DNA of 64,000 bases. It comes from Ricinus communis. Lineage: Eukaryota; Streptophyta; Magnoliopsida; Malpighiales; Euphorbiaceae. The stretch is from the NCBI RefSeq assembly GCF_019578655.1, contig NC_063257.1, positions 24,259,939 through 24,323,938 on the forward strand, written 5' to 3'. Under the pieces are notes generated by a model. The model had not been told where the DNA came from, made no database searches, and saw only the letters and a list, made by a program, of their open reading frames with translations. Both the position numbers and the translations under genes were made by a program. Positions 46,539 through 58,207 of the stretch are shown here, one piece after another. The first letter of the stretch is position 1. Each line of letters begins with the position of its first letter.

Positions 46539-47200
46539 TATAGTCAATTTATTTTTAGTATTCTTGTTAAATCTATGTGGTTTGGTATTGTTCAATTTTT
46601 ATTAAAATTAAAATTAAACCGTCTAGAGCGGATAATTATTTAATTAATTATTGAAAACAGAAAGACCTATTAGTCCAATTTGATAAAATTCAAAAATATT
46701 AAAATATCTCTATATCTCTATTTATAAGAATAGAGCTAGTATTTTAGATAAAAATAATTGTTATGTAATAGTTAATTGTATTAAATGAAAAGAGTATCAA
46801 AATTAATTATTAAAAATATAAAAACTTACTAGTATAATATAACAAAACTTAAAGATATAAAGATATTTAACCCTTTAATTATTTAATTGTATTTTGTATG
46901 AAGTTCTTTAAAAGCAATAATAAACAGTGATATTTTAAATTTAAAAAGAAACAACTAATTGATGTTTTAATTGGTTACTATAAATGATTTTACCAAACTA
47001 TCATTTACTGGCTATTTTAATTTTACCGATTACAAGATAGAGATGTATCGGATAAATAATATAATGCGAAATTTGTGTAATCTTACAAAATTTAAGTAAA
47101 AAAAGAACCTTAATGTTGATAGTTGAAAAAAAAACTAACAATCTTACTAATACAAATAACCGCAATTTCCGGAAGCCAGAATCCCAGAGTGCCATGTTCA
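44015..47200. other. AT-rich intergenic region with TA microsatellites
   Basis: No supported gene. (TA)n tracts lie at about 44013-44050, 44927-44942, 45533-45552 and 46470-46526. The blocks around 44930-45440 and 45535-46040 resemble each other: TA tract, then AATGTTTTAA, TTTTCTC, TACATG.TAT, then ATTTCATTA/CCAATGA-AATTATTTTGA. This suggests an old duplication of about 600 bp. Confidence 0.6.
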
Positions 47201-47245
47201 AGCTCTTGGTCGCATGTGAAGAAGTGCTAGATCATATCCATTGCA

Positions 47246-47271
47246 GCAGAAGCAGAAGCAGCAGCAGCAGC
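47246..47271. repeat. (GCA)n-rich microsatellite
   Basis: GCAGCAGAAGCAGAAGCAGC continuing as GCA repeats. Lies about 310 bp past the stop codon of the YAO/RRP9 gene, probably in or near its 3' UTR. Confidence 0.8.
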
Positions 47272-47579
47272 ATGTAAAACTTAACAAACCAGTTGCCAAA
47301 CTAGACAAAATGTGGTATTTGAGGTCTTGTGCAACTGACTATTTAAGATGCAAACCTCTCCACATAAATAATGATATTTTTGAGTCCCTATCAGTTGAAA
47401 AATAACCATAGATGGATAAAATGGAAGAACTCAGCACAGGATGCAAAAATGATGCCGATTAATAACCCAGCATTTAAATATACAATTTGGACAAAGACTA
47501 AATCACAAGAATCAGAATTTCTCAGTTCATTTTCTTTAGTCTGGTGTCAAAACTGGTAAGCTCAAAACTTGTGCATATC

Positions 47580-50500
47580 CTACAAAAATTTCAACTGTTG
47601 AATCGCGACTCCATTTTGAGCAGCTGAAATTCGTCCCCATCGTCCTAGTCGAGGTTCCTGTTGCACGAGTAATTTGAAATCTCATGGAACTGCATAAATC
47701 AAAATATAGTACATGGCAGCAACAGAGAAAAAGAAAAAAAGAATAGTAGTAGATTTAAGAATCAGTTCTTGTTTGGACAGAAGTCGGAAAGGGCTCCGAG
47801 ATCTTACCAAATGATGAAAAGTTAAACCTCTCATCTCTCTTACACACCCTAAATGAACGTGCACGCTGACCTTTCTAGATCAGCATGATGGATAGGCAAT
47901 CTAACCACACTTCTTACCCAAAAGTAAGAAGGATGGTTCATTTAAATAACCACACAACATTCTAGTATTCGATTCAGGAGTACTTTATTAAGCTATTTGG
48001 TCTTTTTGTCTCATAGATATTAGCCTTCATCCAGTTACCATTTAGGTTCCTAGTTCCAGATTCAAGAGAAGAAAACAATGGACTTAAAAAGGAGAGAAGA
48101 ATCAAATTTAGAAACTTCACCTGCCCAACTCCCGCAGCAAGGAACCTTCCAGATTTTGAAAATGCCAAAGAGTTGATAAATCCAACCTGCATCAAATAAG
48201 AGATTATATAAGATTATGACAGATCAACTTCCTCACCAGATTTTAGCCTAGCAAGGTTTTTGGTATTCTATAATCCTTGTCTTGTTATTTGACATTTTTT
48301 ATAAACTATTAGCACCCTCTTAACAATTAAAATTAGTGCTTCAGGATAAACTATTAACTTGGAACCTTCACCAACCCAAACTTTCCCAGCTTGAAACTGA
48401 ATCATGACCTAGTCTGCTTCATAAGCCAAATCAAACAAGTCATCTGCACACTCAGATGTGCATGCATTAAAAACTAGCTTCTTATATAAAGCTTCTGAAT
48501 AATTGTATCATACAACAATCATTGAACAGCAAGGCTATTTCTGCTAAGCCCTGAAGACACTTTGTTAACAGCTGGTTCATGATTCTCACGCTTCAAATAA
48601 AGATATCAGTGTGTTTTCAGGTCACACAAGTAGTTTTAACCAAAACTGTTTTTAAAGTTCACTTCAGGTTGTTGAATTTTATTTGAAGCATTCCAACAAA
48701 ATGAACAGGAGGAGGTCTATGGTAATAGGCAAATATGGCAACTTTAATCAATCTCATCACTATATTATATCTTGCTCAGGACATCTTTATGTGTCAAAAA
48801 CCTGGAATGCTAAGTTTGCCTGGAAGCCTTATATGAATCTTTGTGCCTGATAAGCTAAAAGGTAAGAAAGCTGACAGCTTTAATGGAAGCATAACCCGTC
48901 AAACTGCTTTAATAAAGGAATTGAAGGCAAAGCCTTCTATGATCTTGAAGGCTAAGTTGATCTTTCAAGGCTAAGTTGGGTAGACTACATGATCTGATTA
49001 GCCAAGATTGATCTCCTTATGACTGATTTTCTTTTAATTTTCTAAGAGCTAAAGCAACGATTGGATATGCATTATCCACCTCAAAAGTTATTGGTAACTT
49101 GAGAAATCTCCATAAAACTGTAAGCTATATTTAAAATAATACATGACAACTGAAATAAAGCAGCTCGTGTTAGAGTAACACTGTCAATTGAATCACAGTA
49201 GCTGAGAACTTCCCTAGCAAACTAAAGTGTAAATAAATAAATAAACGAGACTCACTATGAATGATTTTAACTTACCAATGGAAGATCATACAAGGGTCGA
49301 ATGCCTTTGGGAGCACCATCAATAGCCCATAGGCGAACAGATCCATTACCAGCTCCCGATGCAGCTAGATCACTGCCTGTACAGACAGCGACTGAACTCA
49401 CCCAGGAACATGCTGAAAACAAGAACAGCATTCAGAGCATTAGCTGACAAAGCAAATTATGCAGGGCAGAGAAACAAATTAGGAGTTTTAACCGTGAATG
49501 ACCTCTCCGAAAACACCTACTCCCATCTCTTAAATAAAGCAGAAATAACCCAAGAAATCAATGATTGACGCCAAAAATAATTTTGAATTAGCAGTTGGAT
49601 TCATGTTATAGAAACATTTTTCCCTGAAGCAGTATTCTTTCTCTTCAACCGCAGTAAGAAGAATGAGGAAATAAAAGTTAAATAATATACCTATTGGACC
49701 ACTGGAAAGACTGGCATTATCTTTTTGTTCAGGATTCTTGGGGTCAATCAACAAAGCATGAGCATTCTTAACAATGTATACAGGCTTCTTTTTTTGCGCG
49801 GTCCAGAGCTCAATATTTCCATCATCTGATCCCGATAAAAATTCGTCATTATCAATAAAACAACAACATTCTAGTGACGATGCTGAAGAACGGAAGATCA
49901 ATCTTGACTCCTCAGGGACCTATTGAGAAGATGTCAAGACAAATGCAGCACTTTGAAAAGATGATTTGAGGATAAAAGATAAATACATTAAATAAAATAA
50001 ACAAGGCTATTAGAATGCTTCAAGGCTTCAACACATTATCAAACAGTGGTAAGCTTTTGCAGCCATACATGACATCAATTTCTTAAGTTTGATATTGCCA
50101 ATCAAGATAGAGAGTCTTCAGAACAACCACTAATCCACAAATACTCGACTACCTGGAGAAAGATAAACAGCGGGCATCTGTAATATCCACAAGGAAACCA
50201 AAGGTGGGATTTTATGCAATTTCCATTTTAGTTTTCTCTTATTCTAAGCTCTCCTATCAGTATAATAGATCAGAGTAGGAGCTTCTGTGTTGTGAAAAGC
50301 GATAGGCAGAGTTAAGAGCTGATAAGTGTTAAATTCTAGGAAGTTGCAAAATCCCATGACTAACACAGTTGGGACCGTTAATCCTGCCAATGACAAGACC
50401 GGGCATGCACTTTATGATGAAGGATGGATTTAGGTTAAGCTGTTTCACATTAATTTGAGGAAACCTTCCTGCACCTTGACGAATGTGCCTCACTTAGGAG

Positions 50501-53500
50501 CTTTAGAAACATATCAGCCTTTCGGTTTTGTACCTTGCATCCAAACAGAATTTTGACAGATATGCCACATGATCAATTCTGTTGATCCCTTGATATTTTC
50601 CATCAACTTACAATAAATAGGTATGAAAGATGTTCCTCTGACTAATAAGCACTCTTGTAAGACCTCAAATGGTAAAGGCCCAATGCGGAAAAAAGTTTCC
50701 GAACCCTTGTCATTTTTTTATTCTTACAAAACCAATTAATTTTGTCAATTTTAGCCTAACCTTCTTACATTATAACAATTAGCCAATTCAGTAAGGGAGG
50801 TAAAGATGAAACAGACATATGTAACTATCTCAAATGCCAAATGGAAATTTCTTTTACCTTCTTTGCAATGCAAGTACATACACAAAAGTGATCTATTTTT
50901 CTTTGAAAAATATGTCATCTTATTGATAAATACAAGTTAATAATTTCTTAGAAACAAAAAAGACTCAAGATAAGTAACATTTTGTATAATTAATAATGGA
51001 AAGAAATATAAACCATAATTCTATCGTTACAAGGAAGTCATCTATGTTTTAGGTTCACATTTTGGTTCATTCTCACTAAATTGGTCATAGTTATTACCAA
51101 TGTCACAAGGTTAGGCTTAAATTTATAATGTCTGAAAGAATGGTTAAACTGAAAAATGCTTGAACTTTCGGATTTTTTAGTCCTTAGGCCAATGGTATAA
51201 GACCAAGGGTTGTATTTCGTTCACTAAAATTAAAGGCATATCCAACGCACAAGGCTCTCACCTCTCAAAGTAGGGATAGAAGCATCTACTTTATGAGGAC
51301 TTCCCCTGCTTCTTATTGCACTAAAGTTTCAAGCTGTAAAGTTTCACAGCTTGAACCCATAACCTTCTAGCCACAAATTGCATTAAGGCTCACTCTCGCA
51401 AACTGTTAGCCAACTAAGCCAATAAGAACTTTTTTATGGTTGGCCACTAAGAAAAAGATATTCAATCTTGTTCTTAAACTATTGAACTGTAAATCACCTC
51501 TAAATTTTCAAACATTGGGACAGACTCAACAACCAACGCTTAAAGAAATGAAGTTGGCACCATAACCCAAAAGGGCAAAAAAATCATCTTACTTCCAAAT
51601 CTGAATAATTGTGGTCACTGTTTGGCTTGAATTTATTGTGTTTCCAAAATAAAAAATAATTTCCATAAACACAACAACAATTCTGGTATAGCAAGGGCAA
51701 CAGTGCCAGCAGATGCTTAGTGTGAAATTGCTTATCAAAGAAAGAGGAGCTTCCTAAGTTTCCAAGAATCACTTAGTGTTATACTTAGCATATATAGCTG
51801 TATACCTATTTAGTTGTAATATTTCTCTATTTATTTCCTGTAATTATTCCTATATAGTTGACTTACCTTTCCTGTAATTATTCCTATATAGTTGACTACC
51901 TTAAATAGGTCTAGGTATCTTGTTTAAATACCTTGAGATATATGGAATAAACATAAGAGTGTTTTTCAGTCAATTGTTATTTGTTATCAAACTGCAATTT
52001 TCACATTTTTGATTAAGCTAGCAAAACCAAAAAAAAAAAACAAAAATCATTTTCTTTTCTTTTTTCTGTTTTCTTTTTCTCTCTAACACAGATCAAGTGA
52101 ATCTCCAAACAGTATAAGAAGAGTTTACAAACCTTAAACAATTGCATAGTTCGATCACGTCCAGTAGCCAACACCCGTTCTTTCCGCAGGCAATCAACTG
52201 TTAATACTTCACTTTGGTGACCAAACAATGTATTTACATAAGCTCTGTCTTCCACACTCCATATCTTGATTGATCGATCAAATGAACCAGAAAAAAGTTC
52301 AGAAGTCCCTTGCCTAAAAGTTAGGCATGACACAGGCCCTCTATGACCTGGGAAAGCCTACAAGTAGATAATCAATCAGGATATCTGTGCAAATTATGAC
52401 TTCAATATTGAGTCTATATCATTCCAAATAAGTTTACACTGCAAGAGAAGAGTTTGGATGCAGGAATGTGCAATGCGTCCAATAAGTTGGTTTAACTAAA
52501 CATGCATCTAGGGACTGTAAGCTTTTCAAGATTTCAATTTAATATGGTCCATAAAAGTTGATGATGCATTCAGGAAAATGCCAGTACGAGAAAGCTTTCT
52601 CTTTCACTTGGTTAAAAGCCCTCATAATCTGAGAGGCCAGCCACATCCCTCAAACTGTAACCAACTTTAATTGTAGCCTTTAAAGTCAAGCCTAATATTT
52701 AAAAAAGGTTATTCAAAAAGCATAACATAGTATACCTGAATATGTTGTTTTGCACGTGTGTCCCACAAGTGAATATGGCGATCCAATCCTCCAGTTGCCA
52801 AATACCGTCCATCAGTGCTAACAGCCAATGCTAGAACCTGCTTGCTATGCTTTGTAGCTCGACCATCAGGATTCTTGACCCCATGAAGTCTCAGTGTTTC
52901 GTCATTAGGCCATTGGTATTTTTCACCTTTCCCAGTATCTACATCCCACTGTCTAATTGTGCCATCTTTGGAAGCAGAAAACCCCTTTGAGTCATCATCA
53001 GATAGACATACAGCAGTTACAGAATGCCTATGCTTCACTAGTACCTCAAATCCACCAACAGTTTCAGGCTTCTCAACCCTAAAATATTAATAAACACAAA
53101 AGAATTCTTAAAATGAACATTGCAATTAAACATGCTCTAAAGTTTCAAACTTGCAGAATAAATTACCCTCTAGAAGTTGTCCTGTCCAACAAGACCATAA
53201 GCTAACAATTAAAAAATAAAAGCACATAAATTTGTATCTAAGACAAAATTAAACTAAAAAGGACCCACAAGGAAAACAAATGGAGAAATGCTAAATTGAT
53301 TACCTAGAAGCAATAGCTCTTCTTAATCTGCCGCTATCTTCAAGCTGCTCCTTAAGCAGCATATTAACAACTAAAGAATCTCTTTCTCCTTCTTTCTCAC
53401 ACCTACCGTTATCTTCTCCCTCTTCTTCTGCTTCTTCTTCTTCTCTTCTCAAAATCTCTCTCCGCTTCTCCAAATACGCTTTTGCCAAACGCTGTCTCTT

Positions 53501-53731
53501 CTCTTGAGCAGTCTCTTTCTCATCCTCCCTCTCTTTCTCATCGCCGCTATTAGAAAACCCATTATTATTATTATTATTATTATTTTCCTCGTCCGACTCT
53601 TCCCCTCCTGACTCAATGTAATCGTCTCTGTATTCATTTTTCCTCCGTTTTTTGGATTCTGTGTTAAAGAAAGGATCTTGCTTTACTGACCCTTTTCTCT
53701 TTGAGTTTTTGCTTTTGTTGCTGTACTTCAT
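47580..53731 (-). CDS. YAO: U3 snoRNP WD40 protein (U3-55K / RRP9, plant YAO)
   Basis: Seven exons on the minus strand: 53731-53304, 53078-52736, 52357-52133, 49919-49691, 49412-49276, 48186-48121 and 47657-47580. All introns are GT-AG, and the 1506-nt join gives 501 residues plus TAG, close to Arabidopsis YAO (about 504). Residues 1-143 are low-complexity and charged, with basic K/R clusters (11-13 and 27-31, nuclear localisation type), a run of eight Asn and E/K-rich helix. Seven WD40 repeats follow (about 158-485): examples are SASKDGTIRQWDVDTG, ATGGLDRHIHLWDTR, SGSFDRSIKIWSVED, ATGRDRTMQLFKV, SGSDDGNIELWTAQ and SGAGNGSVRLWAID. The end EPRLGRWGRISAAQNGVAI is a family signature. Known role: binds the U3 snoRNA B/C motif in the nucleolus for 18S rRNA processing. 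Appears intact. Confidence 0.93.
49920..52132 (-). other. Large intron 3 of the YAO/RRP9 gene
   Basis: 2213 bp between exons ending AAG (52133) and starting GTCCCTGAG (49919). It is by far the longest of the six introns (225, 378, 2213, 278, 1089 and 463 bp in gene order). It contains an LTR-like block at 51777-52008. No coding exon with WD40 character is seen within it, and the flanking exons join in phase. Confidence 0.85.
51777..52008 (+). repeat. Possible solo copia-type LTR in intron 3
   Basis: Runs from TGTTATACTTAGC to TTTGTTATCA. Contains CCTATATAG, a tandemly doubled segment of about 32 bp (TTTCCTGTAATTATTCCTAT plus ATAGTTGACT) at about 51834-51898, and a GGAATAAAC polyadenylation-like signal. 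The layout looks like a small LTR, but no matching target duplication was found. Confidence 0.35.
53558..53584. repeat. (AAT)n trinucleotide repeat coding for poly-Asn
   Basis: ATTATTATT... on the plus strand, giving eight asparagines on the coding (minus) strand of YAO exon 1. Likely variable in length between individuals. Confidence 0.9.
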
Positions 53732-54000
53732 GCTGATTAAATATTTATTATATATTTGGTAACGAAATAAAACTTTGCTAAAGATGAAAGTTCACTTCGT
53801 GTGTGTGTTTGAATGTAAATTATGCAGAGAGAGAGAGAGTGCTGAAACGGTGGCTGCGACCTTAGGCAAGAAAAAGGGTAAAGGGTTTAAGCATTAAGGT
53901 TTCTAGGTGGGAGAAAAAGCGACAACTGATGAAGAAGAGGATTAATGGGTCGGTAGGGTTTAAGGCTCGGGTTTTGGGTTTTGGCGTATGGATCTGTAGC
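53732..54000 (-). promoter_or_regulatory. 5' UTR and proximal promoter of YAO/RRP9
   Basis: A (GA)n tract at 53828-53841 reads as a CT-rich Y-patch on the gene strand, typical of plant core promoters near the transcript start. A telo-box AAACCCTA lies at 53954-53961 on the gene strand, about 225 bases before the ATG. Telo-boxes are common in promoters of ribosomal-protein and nucleolar genes (established in plants). No site II motif (TGGGCC/T) was noticed beside it. Confidence 0.5.
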
Positions 54001-54741
54001 AAATTTCATTTGAACTTTGTCTTCTCCTTTTCCAAAATTGCTTTTCAGTTTTTTCTTTTTAGTTTTGAGATCTACTTTTGAAAATGAGAATTTTATATTA
54101 TATTATAATCATCTAATATACTATCAATTAACGTATAATAATTTAAATTTTTATCATCTAAGTTAAATATATATTGATGTATTAATTAAATTAATCATTC
54201 CATTTTCCACTGGAATGGGGGTTTCTTGTTTTGCTCAAAGATCCCGGACGTGAAGAATAAAAAAATAAAATATATAAAATTAAAATAAAAAAAAAATATA
54301 AGGGTTTTTCTTGATTACATTAGAATTAGATAGTTATTCATTTATTATTCATTAAACTAATTATTTATTATTAAAAAACCATTATTATTTTAGGGATAAT
54401 TACTTTTTATTTTCTGATTTTATTCTAATATATAGATTATTTTCTATAACGATTTTATTATACTAAATCTCTTTTATATTTTTACAAAATTAACTACTAA
54501 TTTCTTGTATTGAAAATGCAACTAAAGGACTAAAATATAAAATAAAATTATAATTTGATCATTAAATTTTTATTAAATATTAAAAAATCATCCAAATTAA
54601 TTATTTTTATCAAATTTAAATAAGATTTCATTTTTAGCATAATTTAATTTTCAGATCTATCAAAATAATAATAAAATAAATATGTCTAACTATAAATATG
54701 TATTCTATTTAATAATTCAAATAAAGTTATATGCTAATTTG

Positions 54742-54787
<46 letters not shown>

Positions 54788-56723
54788 AAATATTTAAATT
54801 TTAAAATTAGATTGTGCCAAAAGAGTGAACAAAAATGATAATTAATTTATTTTGTTAAATACTAAAATTAATTTATTGTAAAACTAATTATCCCTCTCAC
54901 TAGAATTAATAATCTCACTCTTACATGATAATAAAATTAATTTTAAATGAATTTCATACTTGATAAAAGTTTAATGACTAAATTATAATTTTATTTTTCA
55001 GTTTAGTCATTGATTTTGGATACAATGAGTTAATAGTTAGTTGAGTAAAAATACTAGAAAAATTTAATATAATAAAATTGAAACAAGAGACAACTCATAT
55101 ATTAAAGTAAAAATCAAGAAATAAATAATAATTATCCATCATTTTATTCCTAAAGAAAAGCAACCACCATTTCATCTAATATACATATTTTTAATTTTTT
55201 TTAATAGATTTACTCTTAAATAAAATTTCACATTTATTAAGATTTATTAAACTTATTGGAAGTTATTCATAAAAGATGCTAAATTATATCCTAAAATCGT
55301 TAATATGGAAAACTTATGTAGCAATCATAATTATATGCAAATTACAATGAATTAGTATTAAATTTTTATAAAAATTAAATGACTTCCTCTTCTAGAATTC
55401 ATAGAAAAGGGAAAAAAATAATTTTTTGAGAGAATTTTTATTTCAATAACATAAAAAGTAGCTTGAAGGAGATATATTCTTTTATTACTTATATGTTACT
55501 ATTATCTGTCTAGTCTAATACCGATGCACAAATTTAAATTTTATTTTATTATTATATTTTTTCAAATTTAATTTAATTTCTATTAATACGATATGTTTGA
55601 TTAAAATAAATTATGTAAATTTAAATAAGTATTTTTTTTATTCTAATAGAAAATAAATATAGATAAACACTTATTACTAAAAATGATAATATGATAATGG
55701 TCTTAAATTATATTGTCCATATTATTTTTCAAGAGCGATAATTTAAAAAAAAAAAAAAAAGAGTCTAGATAAAGTTCTTGCCCACTAAATATAGAAATTA
55801 TACAGATCTTCATGAAACATAGCATCTTAAACATAAAAGAAAGAGCTAAAATACATTCAAATGTAAAAGACCGAAATACAACTTAAATATTATTTTTTTA
55901 TTTCTTATGTGTAATACAATAAATTTGCGGTCTTGCCAATTATTCTTCCTTTGTAAGTTTCCGTTATCACATTTCAATACTAAAACAATTGCATTACGTT
56001 TCTTCTTGTCTTTTACTGCCACCTCTAAATACATAAATAATTATATATTATTAAAATTTTATATCTCGTATAAAATGAATGACTGCATATCATAACAATA
56101 TAAGGTAAAGAATAATTTTTTTAATCAGAATACATGCAAGAAAAGAGATTAATATGTCCAACAATAAATTATTGTATTAGTCTCAATTGAGAAACAAAAT
56201 CACATGTATTAGTATATGTCTTCTCAGAAGATAATAGTGGAGTTTAAAGCTTCCCTTGCTCGTTAAGATGAGCTTCATCTATTTTCTAGAACCATTTGTT
56301 ACAAACTTTAAAGCTATTATTAGGCCTAGAGCTTCTCTCAAGTCATTCTTGAACAATAAATACTCGACCAACTCTTCCAATATCATTAGAACAATAGTCT
56401 TACCTATAGTGGAATCACAGCTGGAGAGTCAAATAAGCAAATTTCAGCACAAACACCAAGTTATAGACTATCCGTAACATACTTATCTCAAAACAAAGAA
56501 TTTCAGAAATAACAATTTTTTATTGCTTGTCATATATCCACATATGATTGGAGCCAGGAGCAAAAAAATATCAAATTGATTCTTTTAAGAGCATTGCTAA
56601 ATTTACAGAATTTATAATGTCTAAAATTGTAAATCAATAAATTTTAGACCAATGAGATTGGGAAGCCTTATGGCATGCATTACTCGATAGTTTAAATTCT
56701 AGAGAAACCTAAAAAAACTCACA
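54001..56723. other. AT-rich intergenic region
   Basis: No convincing gene. (TA)n at about 54748-54784 and a poly-A run at 55745-55760. Small frames at 55846-56034 (minus) and 56256-56477 (plus) have no recognisable domain. Confidence 0.5.
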
Positions 56724-57008
56724 TTAATGCACTCCCCTCCTAGCAGAGTCTTCAACATTAGCAGTAATAGTTTCAGCAGCGATAATAACCGGGTCAATAA
56801 CAACAGGAGGGTTAGCTAATACAGGCGCAGCTGGTGCGACTGGAGCAGCAGGTGGGGCTTGATTTCTAGCAATCCCAACCATAAGTTGCTGAAGCTCATC
56901 CCAAATCACACCACTTAGAACTTCGATGACAATGTGCATGAGGATCTTGACATCCTGCTCATTAGCTCTCTTGTTAGCCATCTCTGGTGTAGCTTCAATT
57001 TCAGTCAT
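56724..57008 (-). pseudogene. Gag N-terminal fragment of Tat-like element F
   Basis: 94 residues, MTEIEATPEMANKRANEQD, then a helical stretch and an alanine/proline-rich tract (PPAAPVAPAAPVLANPP). It lies just downstream of a Tat-type leader and PBS, where gag should start. The fragment ends at a stop and no further gag domain follows, so the element is truncated here. The A/P-rich tract resembles the low-complexity N-terminus of retrotransposon Gag, but no family domain is certain. Confidence 0.45.
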
Positions 57009-57805
57009 AAAAGCTTAATGTCTTGGTCTCTCGACATACAGTATCTTCGGTGAAATTGGAACCCTCTCCAGCCTACCGCTCTCTTGTCTTTTCCAACCCA
57101 AAGGAGAGTCTATATGGCTTCAAAATAAGGAGTTAGTGTGATGTATGAGATGCATAGTATGTATAACACACGTGCAATGTACAAAGACGAAAAGAGTTAG
57201 CAAAATTAGAAAAATATACAAGATACTATAAAAGCATTTTTCCAACCTTAATTCTCCCACTCATGGTTTTAGGCATGGGCTTACTATAAACAGGGGATAG
57301 TAGTCCCGACATGCATGCTATAAACTCCCAAAGCAAATTAAAGCAAACAAGTTGATATTTCCCAATATAAGTATAAAGCCTGCATATTTTTAAGCCTAAA
57401 GCTTGACATCACATGTCTTAGGCCAAGACCTTCCAAGATGTGGGCTTGAATATGTATAAAGGAAAAATATCTCATATAGAAAGCAAATGGGTTCCTAAAG
57501 GAGATTACTACTATCATTACTATGAGCTGGCTCTTGGGTAAGGATAAAAGGCTCCCACAAGTAAAATTTATCCTTCATTTGCTCGTCTCCCCACTCAAGG
57601 GTCTATGGGATAAAGAAGACTTACTCATTACTTATGAGTGATGGTTAACCAGTGTCGTAATTCTAAGGTTTAACTAGAGTGAAAGAATTACTAACCGATG
57701 CCATCAGGGCCATTAGGACCAAAGTACACAATTTCGTGATGCAAGAATTACCCGTTGAATAATAAAATTAAAAAATAAGGATATATTAGAATCAACTTCT
57801 CTTAT
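57009..57805 (-). other. Leader of Tat-like element F
   Basis: Shares landmarks in inverted orientation with 63477-64000: GTGGGGAGACGAGC, TATCCCCTGTT, and a TTGCATCA/ATTGCGAC block. Non-coding. Confidence 0.65.
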
Positions 57806-57822
57806 CCCTAGTGGAGTCGCCA
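57806..57822 (-). other. Primer binding site of element F (tRNA-Arg type)
   Basis: The minus strand reads TGGCGACTCCACTAGGG, close to the tRNA-Arg complement used by Ogre/Tat elements. One base from the LTR end ...CCCACA at 57824. Confidence 0.8.
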
Positions 57823-58207
57823 CTGTGGGTGGCTGTTTCGAGCGTGAACCTAAGTATCTGTAGCGACTACAGAATTGTAAGGCTTTTTAACCTAATAGGG
57901 AACATGCAAACTAGTTACAGAGACTAGCAAAGAGATTGGGAGTCACCACCCAGGTAATTCTTCAGGACACTTTTACTGATTGAGTGGCATTTCTCGATTC
58001 CATAAGAAAGCTTCGCCACTGTGGATGGCAGTTTCGGGCACGTACCCAAGTGTCTTTAGCCACTACGGCACTATAAGGCTTTCAACCTAATCGGGAACAC
58101 ACTAACTAATGATAGAAACTAGCACGAAGATAAGAGTCGCTAACCGGCTAACTAGGACACTTTTACTAGTGATTGACGTTTCCCGATTCCATAAAGAAGC
58201 TTACGTC
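57819..58207. repeat. Tandem duplication of about 195 bp at the LTR F / PBS edge
   Basis: CGCCACTGTGGGTGGCTGTT at 57819 and CGCCACTGTGGATGGCAGTT at 58014 start two diverged copies. Each runs through ACACTTTTACT and ends in TTCCATAA.AAGCTT. The right-arm LTR (63270-63460) has only one copy. Confidence 0.8.

Noticed and set aside
51584..51772. 62-residue frame within YAO intron 3 as a possible extra exon
   Set aside because: No WD40 character and the flanking exons already join in phase with the expected repeat spacing.
53449..53637. Alternative 62-residue frame in YAO exon 1
   Set aside because: Shifted-frame shadow of the charged, repeat-rich N-terminus; the main frame continues into WD40 exons.
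55846..56477. Small frames on both strands near 56 kb as a possible host gene
   Set aside because: 60-73 residues, overlapping on opposite strands, no domain, splice pattern or conserved signature could be defended.
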